Assembly (NCBI GenBank): GCA_017958845.1
Contig: JAGDBW010000024.1
Coordinates: 1-5,601, forward strand
Direction of reading: 5' to 3'
Length of the DNA stretch: 5,601 nt
Source of the DNA: Clostridia bacterium
Lineage (GTDB): Bacteria > Bacillota > Clostridia > Oscillospirales > CAG-272
Positions 1 through 5,485 of this stretch are shown here, in pieces. The translations under genes were made by a program, and so were the position numbers. The notes below the pieces were generated by a model. It saw only the letters and a list, made by a program, of their open reading frames with translations, searched no databases and was not told where the DNA came from. The stretch's first letter is position 1, and each line of letters begins with the position of its first letter.

Positions 1-1
1 G

Positions 2-178
2 CCGGACGCCGTCACGGTGACGGGACACACCCCGACCTTTTTGATCGACCCCGCTTTTCGCGGCCGCATCTGGAAAGGCGCCGGACATATCGCCGTCGAC
101 TGCGGGGTGTTCGCCACCGGCGTCCTCGGCTGTATCTGTCCGGATACGGCGGAAGAATACTACGTCGAAAAAGGATGA
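2..178 (+). CDS. Metallophosphoesterase (Ser/Thr phosphatase-like), C-terminal fragment
   Basis: The last 58 codons of a gene that begins left of the window, read in the frame ending at the TGA at 176-178. The visible peptide contains VTGHTPT, matching the GH(T/S)P metal-ligand motif near the end of calcineurin-like phosphoesterases. It is followed by a spaced GHIAVDCG segment and a short beta-strand ending in EEYYVEKG. This order (GHTP, then H-I-x-x-D-C-G, then a terminal YxV strand) is typical of bacterial PPP-type serine/threonine phosphatases and diadenosine tetraphosphatase relatives. By family, such enzymes are cytoplasmic, bind two metal ions and cleave phosphoesters. The catalytic N-terminal motifs are outside the window, so substrate and subfamily cannot be decided. 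The gene converges on the GH2 gene and is followed 46 bp later by a strong terminator. Confidence 0.8.
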   Translation, partial: PDAVTVTGHTPTFLIDPAFRGRIWKGAGHIAVDCGVFATGVLGCICPDTAEEYYVEKG

Positions 179-224
179 GCGGCCCCGCGGAAGCCGAAGG
201 AAAGAAAAGGAAGGGAAAGCGAAG

Positions 225-260
225 AAAAAAGAGCGCGACGCGCTCTTTTTTCGTTTTTTT
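225..260. terminator. Bidirectional intrinsic terminator between convergent genes
   Basis: A perfect 12-bp inverted repeat (225-236 with 240-251) closes a 3-nt GAC loop. The G+C-rich core GAGCGC/GCGCTC is flanked by A6 on the left arm and T6 on the right arm. On the + strand the stem runs into TTTTTTCG followed by eight Ts (253-261), serving the phosphatase gene. On the - strand the complement of the A-tract gives a T-run for the GH2 transcript ending at 357. It therefore probably terminates both genes. Confidence 0.9.
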
Positions 261-356
261 TGCGTGTTGGCCGGGCGGTCTGCGCCCTTTTTACCGGATG
301 GCTTTTCCGACCGCTTTTCAGCTTTCGGGGCTTGTTTGACGTGCGGGGCGCCCTTG

Positions 357-3290
357 TCAGCGTGGGAGGGTCAGGCGGGCGGGCGTCAGCCCTTCGGCGG
401 CCGCCGTGACCGTATAGGCGGTCGCGCCGTCGGCGTCGGGGAGGAGAAAGGCGCGCGCGTGGCCGAAGAAGGTGCTGCGGCGCCACACGGGCGGCTCTTC
501 TCTGCCCGTCCGCACGCCGCCGTAGACGCCCATCTGCCGCGTGTCGGGGCCGCGCATGACGACCGTCAGGCGGTTTTCTCCCCGGACGAAACGCCCCGCA
601 AAGCGGTAAGGCGCCGGCCGGTAGAGCGTGCCGGGGTGAAAATGGTCAACGGGAAAGCTGCGGCCGATGAGAACGCCGTTGAGAAACACCTCAAACGCGC
701 CGAACAGCCGCTCGAACTCGACGAATGTGCTGTCGCCGTCGTCGTCAAAGACGGCCTCAAAGGTCGCCTCGAGCGTCTTTTCCTCCCCGGTGGAGAACTG
801 CCAGACCAGGCGGTGCTCGTCCTCGTAGCGGGGGTTGCGCGGCTCGTCGATCGCGCGCTTGAACACCGAGTCGACGCCGCCGTGGTCGACGACGCCGGTC
901 CTGTCGTCGATCGGCGGGACGGGGTACGGCTCGGACGGCCCGCCGCCGCGGGACACCCGCCAGCCGTCGAGGGGGCGCGTCACGACGCGGGGCAGATACT
1001 TGTCGGGCTCAAAGCAGGCGGGGTCGCCGTTTCCGACGCCGACGATCCGGCCGCCCTCGACCGAAAAGGTCACGGGTCTGTCCGAGCGGGCGCACACGAC
1101 GCCGTCCGCGTCGGCGACGGCCGCGTCGACGCCCAGCACCTCGCCCGTCACGGGGTCGGCGACAGGGGTGAGCAGCAGCTTTGCCGCGGCTTTCGGAGTT
1201 TGGAGGCGGGCGCGCAGGGTCTCGCCCCGCCGCTCGCCGACCGCCTCCAGCACGCCCGGCTCAAAGTCGAGATCGAAGCGGGCGCAGTCGAAGGGGGCGA
1301 GGGTCTTCTCTCCGACCGGGCGGCCGTTGAGAGTCAGCGCGATATGCTCGCAGTTGGAGTAGACCGCGACGCGCACCCGCTCGCCCGGGCAAAAATCCCA
1401 GTGCGGCAAGATCTCCAGCACCGGCTCGTCCGTCCAGCAGGAGCGGTAGTAGTGGAACGTATGCTTGGGGATGCCGACCAGGTCGATCGCGCCGAAGGAG
1501 GAGGAGAGGTTGCGGTCGGTAAAGGGCGCCGGCTCGCCGAGATAGTCGATGCCGGACCACATGAACGCGCCCGCCAGATAGTCGCGGGCCTCGTAGAACC
1601 TGACCCATCCGTCGGGGGTCGAGCCGCCCATGGCGGTATGCTCGCCCGTGCCGAGGACCCGGCCGTGCGCAAAGTCGTCGATCCCCGCGCCGCGGCACAA
1701 AAAGTGAGAGCCCTCCTCGGTGCCGAGCATGACGGCGGCGGGGTGCTCCGCGTGGTAGCGGTCGGCGTGACCGCCGGGGACGTGCCGCCCCTCGCTGTCC
1801 ACCGTGAGCCGCTCGACGTTGCGCACGTAGTTGAAGCCCCGCACGTCGACCACGGCGTTGACGCCGCCGTCCGCCGAGCCGTTGTTGGCGCCGAAGGTGA
1901 CCGGGCGGGTGTCGTCGAGAGCTTTCAGCCGCCGATAGGCGACGGCGGCCATCCGCTCGCCGGCGTCGGTGGACTGGACCTGCTCCACGTACTCCTCGTT
2001 GCCCAGCGACCAGAGGATGATCGAGGGGTGGTTGCGGTGGCGGGTGACCATGTCGTCGAGCTGGCGCAGCGCCTCGGGCGACGCGCCGAACAGCCGCGTC
2101 TCGTCGATGACCAGCATCCCCGCCTCGTCGCACGCCCGGAGCAGATCGTCCGAGGCCGGGTGGTGGGAGGAGCGCACGGCGTTGACGCCCATGGTTTTCA
2201 GCAGATGGATCTTGTAGGCCGCGACCGAAGCCGGCAGGGCGACGCCGAAACCGCCGAAATCCTGGTGCAGGCAGGCGCCGCGCAATTTAAGATGCCGGCC
2301 GTTGAGAAACATCCCGCGGTCGGGATCGAAGACGACCTCGCGGAAGCCGAAGACCGTCTCGTCGAGCAAAAGCGGCTCGCTTTCTTCTGCCGACGCGGAC
2401 GATGTGCGGGCCTGTTTTTCTTCCGGCGCGGGGTCGGACGGCCCGTCGGTCAGCGCCTCGAGCACCGCGCGGTAGAGAGCGGGATCGTCCACGCTCCACA
2501 GGCGCGGCGCGGGGACGGTACAGGACAGCGCGCAGGGCGCTGTACCCCGCGGCGGGACCGACAGGGCGGCGTCGGCCGAAGCGACGCACGCGCCCGCGGC
2601 GTCGAGGACACGGCAGCGCAGCGTCATCTTCCGCTCCGCGTCCGAGGCGCTATACACGGTCGTTTCGACGGTCACGGCGCCGCTGACGCGGGCCTTGACG
2701 AACGTGGCGCCGCACGGGATATACACCTCGTCGGTGAGGATCATGCGCACGTGCCGGTAGATGCCCGCGCCCTCGTACCACCAGCCCTCCGGCTGGGAGG
2801 CGTCGACCCGGACGGCGACGACGTTGTCGCCCGGGCGCATCACTTCGGTGACGTCAAAGACGGCGGCGGTGTAGCCGCTCGCGTGGCGGTCGATATACAC
2901 GCCGTTGACAAACAGGATATAGTCGCGGAACACGCCCTCAAACTCCAACAGCACCCGGCGGGGCCGGTCGGAGTCGTCGAGCGGGATATGCCTGCGGTAC
3001 CAGCCGACCGCATAGGTCGGCAGGTGGGTGTCGCCGTCCGGCGAGCGGTCGGCCGGTACGAAGGGACTGATCGGCCGCGCGCCCGCCTCGGTGTTGGCGC
3101 GGCGGTCCGGCGCGAGCTCAACGCCCCAGTCGTGCGGGACGTCCACGCGGCGCATCAGCCCCTCGTGATAGAACACGGCGGCGGGGCCGGTCGCTGCGCC
3201 GCATTTGCGAAGACCGAAGGAGGCAAACTCGCCGCTGTCGCGGTCGAACAAAAACAGCCAGTTCCGGTCGAGGTCGATCTTTCGTATCAT
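357..3290 (-). CDS. Glycoside hydrolase family 2 (beta-galactosidase/beta-glucuronidase-like), 977 aa
   Basis: A complete GH2 enzyme, expected to hydrolyse terminal beta-linked sugars such as galactosides or glucuronides by a retaining mechanism. The N-terminal jelly-roll sugar-binding domain (about 1-185) carries VPHDW (51-55), GWYRR (96-100), FVNG (127-130) and EGAGIYRHV (173-181). An Ig-like domain follows (about 186-320, ending FGFRE). The TIM barrel (about 325-610) has SSHHPAS (374-380), acid/base Glu432 in SLGNEE, likely nucleophile Glu525 in GTEEGS, and MWSGIDYLGEP (577-587). A DUF4982-like domain (about 615-690, PHWDF, YSNCE, LNGRPVG) and a C-terminal Ig-like domain with GVGNGDP (751-757) complete it; the latter seems interrupted by a second jelly-roll (about 775-930). 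No signal peptide is seen, so it is probably cytoplasmic. The ATG at 3290 is chosen because GAGGG lies 9 nt upstream and the family motif order starts there. A GTG at 3386 would add 32 residues but has a poor ribosome site. Exact substrate cannot be read from sequence. Confidence 0.95.
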   Translation of the reverse strand: MIRKIDLDRNWLFLFDRDSGEFASFGLRKCGAATGPAAVFYHEGLMRRVDVPHDWGVELAPDRRANTEAGARPISPFVPADRSPDGDTHLPTYAVGWYRRHIPLDDSDRPRRVLLEFEGVFRDYILFVNGVYIDRHASGYTAAVFDVTEVMRPGDNVVAVRVDASQPEGWWYEGAGIYRHVRMILTDEVYIPCGATFVKARVSGAVTVETTVYSASDAERKMTLRCRVLDAAGACVASADAALSVPPRGTAPCALSCTVPAPRLWSVDDPALYRAVLEALTDGPSDPAPEEKQARTSSASAEESEPLLLDETVFGFREVVFDPDRGMFLNGRHLKLRGACLHQDFGGFGVALPASVAAYKIHLLKTMGVNAVRSSHHPASDDLLRACDEAGMLVIDETRLFGASPEALRQLDDMVTRHRNHPSIILWSLGNEEYVEQVQSTDAGERMAAVAYRRLKALDDTRPVTFGANNGSADGGVNAVVDVRGFNYVRNVERLTVDSEGRHVPGGHADRYHAEHPAAVMLGTEEGSHFLCRGAGIDDFAHGRVLGTGEHTAMGGSTPDGWVRFYEARDYLAGAFMWSGIDYLGEPAPFTDRNLSSSFGAIDLVGIPKHTFHYYRSCWTDEPVLEILPHWDFCPGERVRVAVYSNCEHIALTLNGRPVGEKTLAPFDCARFDLDFEPGVLEAVGERRGETLRARLQTPKAAAKLLLTPVADPVTGEVLGVDAAVADADGVVCARSDRPVTFSVEGGRIVGVGNGDPACFEPDKYLPRVVTRPLDGWRVSRGGGPSEPYPVPPIDDRTGVVDHGGVDSVFKRAIDEPRNPRYEDEHRLVWQFSTGEEKTLEATFEAVFDDDGDSTFVEFERLFGAFEVFLNGVLIGRSFPVDHFHPGTLYRPAPYRFAGRFVRGENRLTVVMRGPDTRQMGVYGGVRTGREEPPVWRRSTFFGHARAFLLPDADGATAYTVTAAAEGLTPARLTLPR

Positions 3291-3308
3291 CTGTTTTCCC
3301 TCTTTTTC
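3291..3308 (-). promoter_or_regulatory. Ribosome binding site deciding the GH2 start
   Basis: On the - strand, AAAGAGGGAAAACAG directly precedes the ATG at 3288-3290. The AGAGGG core sits about 8 nt from the start. This supports the ATG over the upstream in-frame GTG at 3384-3386, which has only a weak GGAACG in front of it. Confidence 0.75.
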
Positions 3309-3416
3309 CGTTGTCGGTCTCCCGGCAAAGTTCCCCCGTTTCCCTATCCGCGCGCGGGCGGCGGGCGGAGACGGCGCGGCACTCACCGTTCCGCTCCGAC
3401 GGGGCTGTCGCTTGTA

Positions 3417-3440
3417 ATCATTATAACACGATCATTATAA
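3417..3440. repeat. Direct repeat of ATCATTATAA in the GH2 promoter
   Basis: ATCATTATAA occurs at 3417-3426 and again at 3431-3440, separated by CACG, giving a 14-bp period. On the transcribed strand each copy contains a TATAAT hexamer. It could simply be a duplicated -10 element or a pair of regulator half-sites over the core promoter. Confidence 0.6.
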
Positions 3441-3462
3441 TATAAATAAAGCCGTTTGAAAA
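3420..3462 (-). promoter_or_regulatory. Sigma-A-type promoter of the GH2 gene, with tandem -10 boxes
   Basis: On the - strand, a perfect TATAAT -10 box (3434-3439) lies 17 bp downstream of TTTTCA (3457-3462, 4 of 6 matches to TTGACA). A second perfect TATAAT lies at 3420-3425 inside a 10-bp direct repeat and could act as an alternative -10, although its -35 is poor. The AT-rich block stands out sharply from the G+C-rich surroundings. The predicted start of transcription near 3427 or 3413 gives a leader of about 120-135 nt. I recognise no riboswitch or attenuator in that leader. Confidence 0.75.
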
Positions 3463-3499
3463 GAGGAACCGACAAAACAGCCCGGCGCGGGCCGCACAT

Positions 3500-3529
3500 G
3501 AAAAGAGAGCCGGACAAAATGTCCGGCTC
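3500..3529 (-). terminator. Intrinsic terminator of the XRE-sigma4/membrane-protein operon
   Basis: A perfect 10-bp stem (GAGCCGGACA, 3507-3516, with TGTCCGGCTC, 3520-3529) closes a 3-nt loop. On the - strand it is followed by TCTTTTC. The + strand side has no T-run, so it acts on leftward transcription. It lies 92 bp past the stop codon of the 282-aa membrane protein gene and just before the GH2 promoter, separating the two units. Confidence 0.8.
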
Positions 3530-3621
3530 CCGGATGCGTCGACGTTTTCCGGCGGCGCTGTTCGCTCGTTTTTGCGTTGGATCGCGCGACGACAACCCGG
3601 CGAAAAAGGGGCGAAAACCGA

Positions 3622-4470
3622 TCAGTCCGATCCGTCGATGATCTCCGACAACAACGCCATGTCGAAACAATCGAAGGATACTTCAACAATCCGATCGGTA
3701 TATACGATGATGGATACGGGTGTTTCACGGGCGTATATTCTTCCGATAAAGCATTCGTCTCCCTGATACAGATCGACGGCATACGGCCCCAGCTCCAGCC
3801 CCTCCGAAACGGGCGCGTCGGTCCTCTCAAATCCCGACGTTTCGCCGTATCGGATGACAAATCGATATCGTATGCCCGCCACTCTGTATGTGAAATCAAA
3901 CATGGGATATTCGACATAGAAAGACGCGCTCATCTGATACTCCGTCGATCCCGTGATGACGGGGATCTCGCACGTTTCCATTTTTTCGGCCGCCTCCCGG
4001 GCGGTGGTTTGGTCGATCATCGCGTAGATCGCGCTGATGTCGCTCTCTGTTACAAAGTTTTCGTACTGTGTCGGGTCCCCCTTGGCGCAAGTCAAAAACG
4101 TCCGGATCTCCTCGAGAGAATGAAACGGAATGATGCGAGGAGGATCGACCGGAGAGGGGCCGTCGGTCGGCAGTTCGTTCTCCGAAGCGGGGTCTTCGTT
4201 TGCCGGATCATTTTGGACGATCGGAGACCCCCCTTTTTCGGGAGGCAGAGGCGTCTTCGGCCGGAAAAGGACCGCCCACAGCACCCCCGCGACCAGCAGC
4301 AGGCACGCCGCCGGCACGGCGTAGAGATACCATCGACGCAGCCCGGCGCGCGGGTGCGGACGGGGGGAGCGGTCGGCCGTTTCGGCTGTTTTTCGTATAC
4401 GGGGCAGGCAGCGGTCGATGAGCCCGTCGTCGATCTTTGAGAGGGCGTTGAACAATATTTCACCGTTCAT
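3622..4470 (-). CDS. Single-pass membrane protein, putative anti-sigma-like partner (282 aa)
   Basis: The sequence shows a short basic N-terminal segment (1-46), one strongly hydrophobic helix (about 47-69, rich in L, V and A), a proline- and acid-rich linker (71-115) and an extracytoplasmic domain of mixed alpha/beta composition (116-282). The arginines before the helix predict the N-terminus inside. The opening LFNALSKIDDGLIDRC resembles the start of many clostridial membrane proteins encoded directly after ECF sigma factors and regarded as their anti-sigma or sensor partners; that comparison is from general knowledge, not a search. The outer domain is not recognised. The ATG at 4468-4470 overlaps the upstream gene by 11 nt and is preceded by TGGAGG 9 nt away, so translation is probably coupled. 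I infer a membrane sensor or tether for the upstream regulator. A wall- or lipid-facing role independent of it is also possible. Confidence 0.85.
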   Translation of the reverse strand: MNGEILFNALSKIDDGLIDRCLPRIRKTAETADRSPRPHPRAGLRRWYLYAVPAACLLLVAGVLWAVLFRPKTPLPPEKGGSPIVQNDPANEDPASENELPTDGPSPVDPPRIIPFHSLEEIRTFLTCAKGDPTQYENFVTESDISAIYAMIDQTTAREAAEKMETCEIPVITGSTEYQMSASFYVEYPMFDFTYRVAGIRYRFVIRYGETSGFERTDAPVSEGLELGPYAVDLYQGDECFIGRIYARETPVSIIVYTDRIVEVSFDCFDMALLSEIIDGSD

Positions 4471-4918
4471 TTTTCTGTTCCTCCAGATACTGTTTCAGTT
4501 GTTTGCGGGTCTTTGAGAGACTGCTGCGGACGTGGTTTTCCCGGATGCCGCAGGCGGAGGCGATCTGCGCGGGGCTTTTGAGCAGATGGTAGCGCAAAAC
4601 GAACAGATCCGCCGCCCGACGGTGCAGGCCCTTCAAAAACGCGTTCAGAAGCGGGACCAGCTCCTCCTCCGACACGTCCGCGCCCGACGGCAGACAGTCA
4701 GCGAGCTCGTCAAAGACGTATTCGTCCCGGCGGAGGATGCGGTCGGGCGGCACGTCAAAGACGCGGGCGATCCGCTCGATCGTCGGCCAGTCCGGTCGGC
4801 GGGTCCCGTTTTCCCACTTGGAAACGAGGTCTCTCGACACAAACAACTGCCGGGCGAGGGTCTCCTGCGACATACCGCGGCTCTCTCTCAAGTCCGCTAT
4901 GGTCTTTCCGATCTCCAT
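4460..4918 (-). CDS. XRE helix-turn-helix fused to sigma-70 region 4-like domain (152 aa)
   Basis: Residues about 5-60 form a Cro/CI-type (XRE) DNA-binding domain: IADLRESRGMSQETLARQL is followed by the recognition helix VSRDLVSKWENG and then PTIERIARVFDV. A linker (61-87) leads to a second helix-turn-helix at about 88-148. Its pattern LLNAFLKGLHRRAADLFVLRY, then SPAQIASACGIRENHVRSSL, then KTRKQLKQYLEE matches region 4 of ECF-type sigma factors in spacing and key hydrophobics. No sigma region 2 is present, so it should not melt a promoter like a sigma factor. It probably binds DNA and may contact RNA polymerase through the region 4-like part. It is the first gene of a two-gene operon with the membrane protein. 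The ATG at 4916-4918 is the only good start for the XRE fold; its ribosome site is weak (AGG 5 nt away, AAAGGA 15 nt away). Confidence 0.9.
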   Translation of the reverse strand: MEIGKTIADLRESRGMSQETLARQLFVSRDLVSKWENGTRRPDWPTIERIARVFDVPPDRILRRDEYVFDELADCLPSGADVSEEELVPLLNAFLKGLHRRAADLFVLRYHLLKSPAQIASACGIRENHVRSSLSKTRKQLKQYLEEQKNER

Positions 4919-4928
4919 ACAGGCCTGT
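4919..4928. promoter_or_regulatory. Palindrome ACAGGCCTGT abutting the regulator start codon
   Basis: A perfect 10-bp palindrome lies immediately upstream of the ATG of the XRE-sigma4 gene. XRE regulators often bind palindromes in their own leader, so this is a candidate autoregulatory site. It also contains the only close purine-rich AGG that could serve as ribosome site. Perfect 10-bp palindromes are common enough by chance that the call is tentative. Confidence 0.3.
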
Positions 4929-4982
4929 TTTTGTCCTTTCCGTCTTTTTTGCAGAGGGTGCCGTATTTCGTTTTCCGTTTCT

Positions 4983-5011
4983 ATTGTAGCGGAGAACGTC
5001 TCTTTCGTAAA
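4983..5011 (-). promoter_or_regulatory. Promoter of the XRE-sigma4/membrane-protein operon
   Basis: On the - strand, TTTACG (5006-5011, 4 of 6 matches to TTGACA) is followed after 17 bp by TACAAT (4983-4988, 5 of 6 matches to TATAAT). Transcription would begin near 4976, giving a leader of about 57 nt. A small inverted repeat GAGA-N3-TCTC (4992-5002) lies in the spacer and is a possible operator. Confidence 0.65.
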
Positions 5012-5059
5012 GGGACAAAACGCACCCGGCTCCGCAGACGATCCGGGCTATGATCCGTA

Positions 5060-5072
5060 CCGTTAAAAACGG
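5060..5072. other. Small hairpin CCGTT-AAA-AACGG
   Basis: A perfect 5-bp stem with a 3-nt loop lies between the operon promoter and the repeat array. There is no convincing T-tract on either side, so it is not called a terminator. No gene is seen in 5012-5078. Confidence 0.3.
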
Positions 5073-5078
5073 CAAAGA

Positions 5079-5290
5079 CCAAGAAAGCACCCCGCAAGGG
5101 GGCGCAGTTGCCGGAAGGCGTCGGTTCCGCCCGGAATCCGTCCTCGCGTGTGGCTCTCTTCGACCGGATGCCGTTCACATATCGCTCCGCTCGCAGCAAT
5201 TCTTATCTCGGCGGCGAAAACGGCCCGCGCCAAAGGCGCGGTCCGAAATCTGTAGGGTAGCGCCTCCACCACCAAAAAACGCCCCGCTCG
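5079..5290. repeat. Diverged first unit of the ~195-bp repeat array
   Basis: This stretch keeps the order of landmarks seen in the next unit: a C-run/G-run hairpin (CCCC-GCAA-GGGG at 5090-5101), CCCGGAATCCG (5130-5140), a GCTCCG...AGCAA block (5174-5199), CTCGGCGGC (5208-5216) and CCGCGCCAAAGGCGCGG (5225-5241). The distances to the same landmarks in the next unit are about 196 to 209 bp. Between landmarks the sequence has diverged. No protein gene is supported; reading frames here lack family resemblance and a plausible start region. Confidence 0.6.
5225..5241. repeat. Hairpin CCGCGCCAAAGGCGCGG, copy 1
   Basis: A perfect 7-bp stem closes an AAA loop. The stem extends by a further CGG/CCG (5221-5223 with 5243-5245) beyond one C-T mismatch. 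The same element recurs at 5434-5450. Confidence 0.75.
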
Positions 5291-5315
5291 CATGGGGGCT
5301 GCTACTTGGCGGGAT

Positions 5316-5407
5316 AGAGAACGCCGGCACCCGGAATCCGCCCTCGCCGACGGTTCGCTTCGGTTTTGCCCACTTATGACCGTGTGTTTTGCTCCGTTCG
5401 AAGCAAC
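5316..5407 (+). repeat. 92-bp direct repeat, copy 1
   Basis: Identical, base for base, to 5510-5601. It begins AGAGAACGCCGGCACCCGG and ends GTTCGAAGCAAC. Near its right end TTGCTCC (5389-5395) can pair with GAAGCAA (5400-5406) across a GTTC loop, with one wobble pair on one strand. Confidence 0.95.
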
Positions 5408-5433
5408 TCACAGCTCGGCGGCACAGCCACGGA

Positions 5434-5450
5434 CCGCGCCAAAGGCGCGG
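5434..5450. repeat. Hairpin CCGCGCCAAAGGCGCGG, copy 2
   Basis: Identical to the hairpin core at 5225-5241. Here the lower stem CGG/CCG (5430-5432 with 5451-5453) is retained by a different arrangement, with a bulged A at 5433 in place of a mismatch. The persistence of pairing in diverged flanks suggests that the structure matters. Confidence 0.75.
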
Positions 5451-5485
5451 CCGTTCCTGGGGTGCCGGAAAAAAGCCGACCCCCT

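Larger units (their letters stand above)
5291..5485. repeat. Second unit of the ~195-bp repeat array
   Basis: The unit runs from CATG at 5291 to just before the corresponding CATG at 5486. It contains the 92-bp block (5316-5407) that recurs without a mismatch in the third unit. It also holds CTCGGCGGC (5414-5422), the CCGCGCC/GGCGCGG hairpin and a G-run/C-run hairpin around 5459-5483. Reading frames through it are not supported as genes. The identical blocks are 194 bp apart, which is not a multiple of three, so an open frame crossing both reads them as different peptides. Confidence 0.8.

Noticed and set aside
3291..3386. Upstream GTG start adding 32 residues to the GH2 enzyme
   Set aside because: The extra segment is rich in A, R, P and G, unlike the family N-terminus, and lacks a good ribosome site. 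The ATG at 3290 has a good one.
3291..3412. Riboswitch or attenuator in the GH2 leader
   Set aside because: The leader is long enough, but I see no known aptamer motif, no terminator-like hairpin with T-tract and no leader peptide.
264..3440. A 1058-codon open frame on the + strand opposite the GH2 gene
   Set aside because: It is in exact antisense register with the GH2 codons. Its openness follows from the lack of TTA, CTA and TCA codons in that gene. The product is rich in R, A, G and V with no domain-like pattern, and the opposite strand has clear catalytic motifs.
3577..4440. A 287-codon + strand open frame opposite the membrane protein gene
   Set aside because: It has the same antisense register effect. 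The - strand frame has a start with ribosome site, a clear transmembrane helix and an operon partner.
5060..5105. Terminator for a leftward gene beyond the right edge
   Set aside because: The small hairpins here lack a solid T-run after the stem on the - strand, and the sequence between them and the edge is repeat DNA with no gene end.
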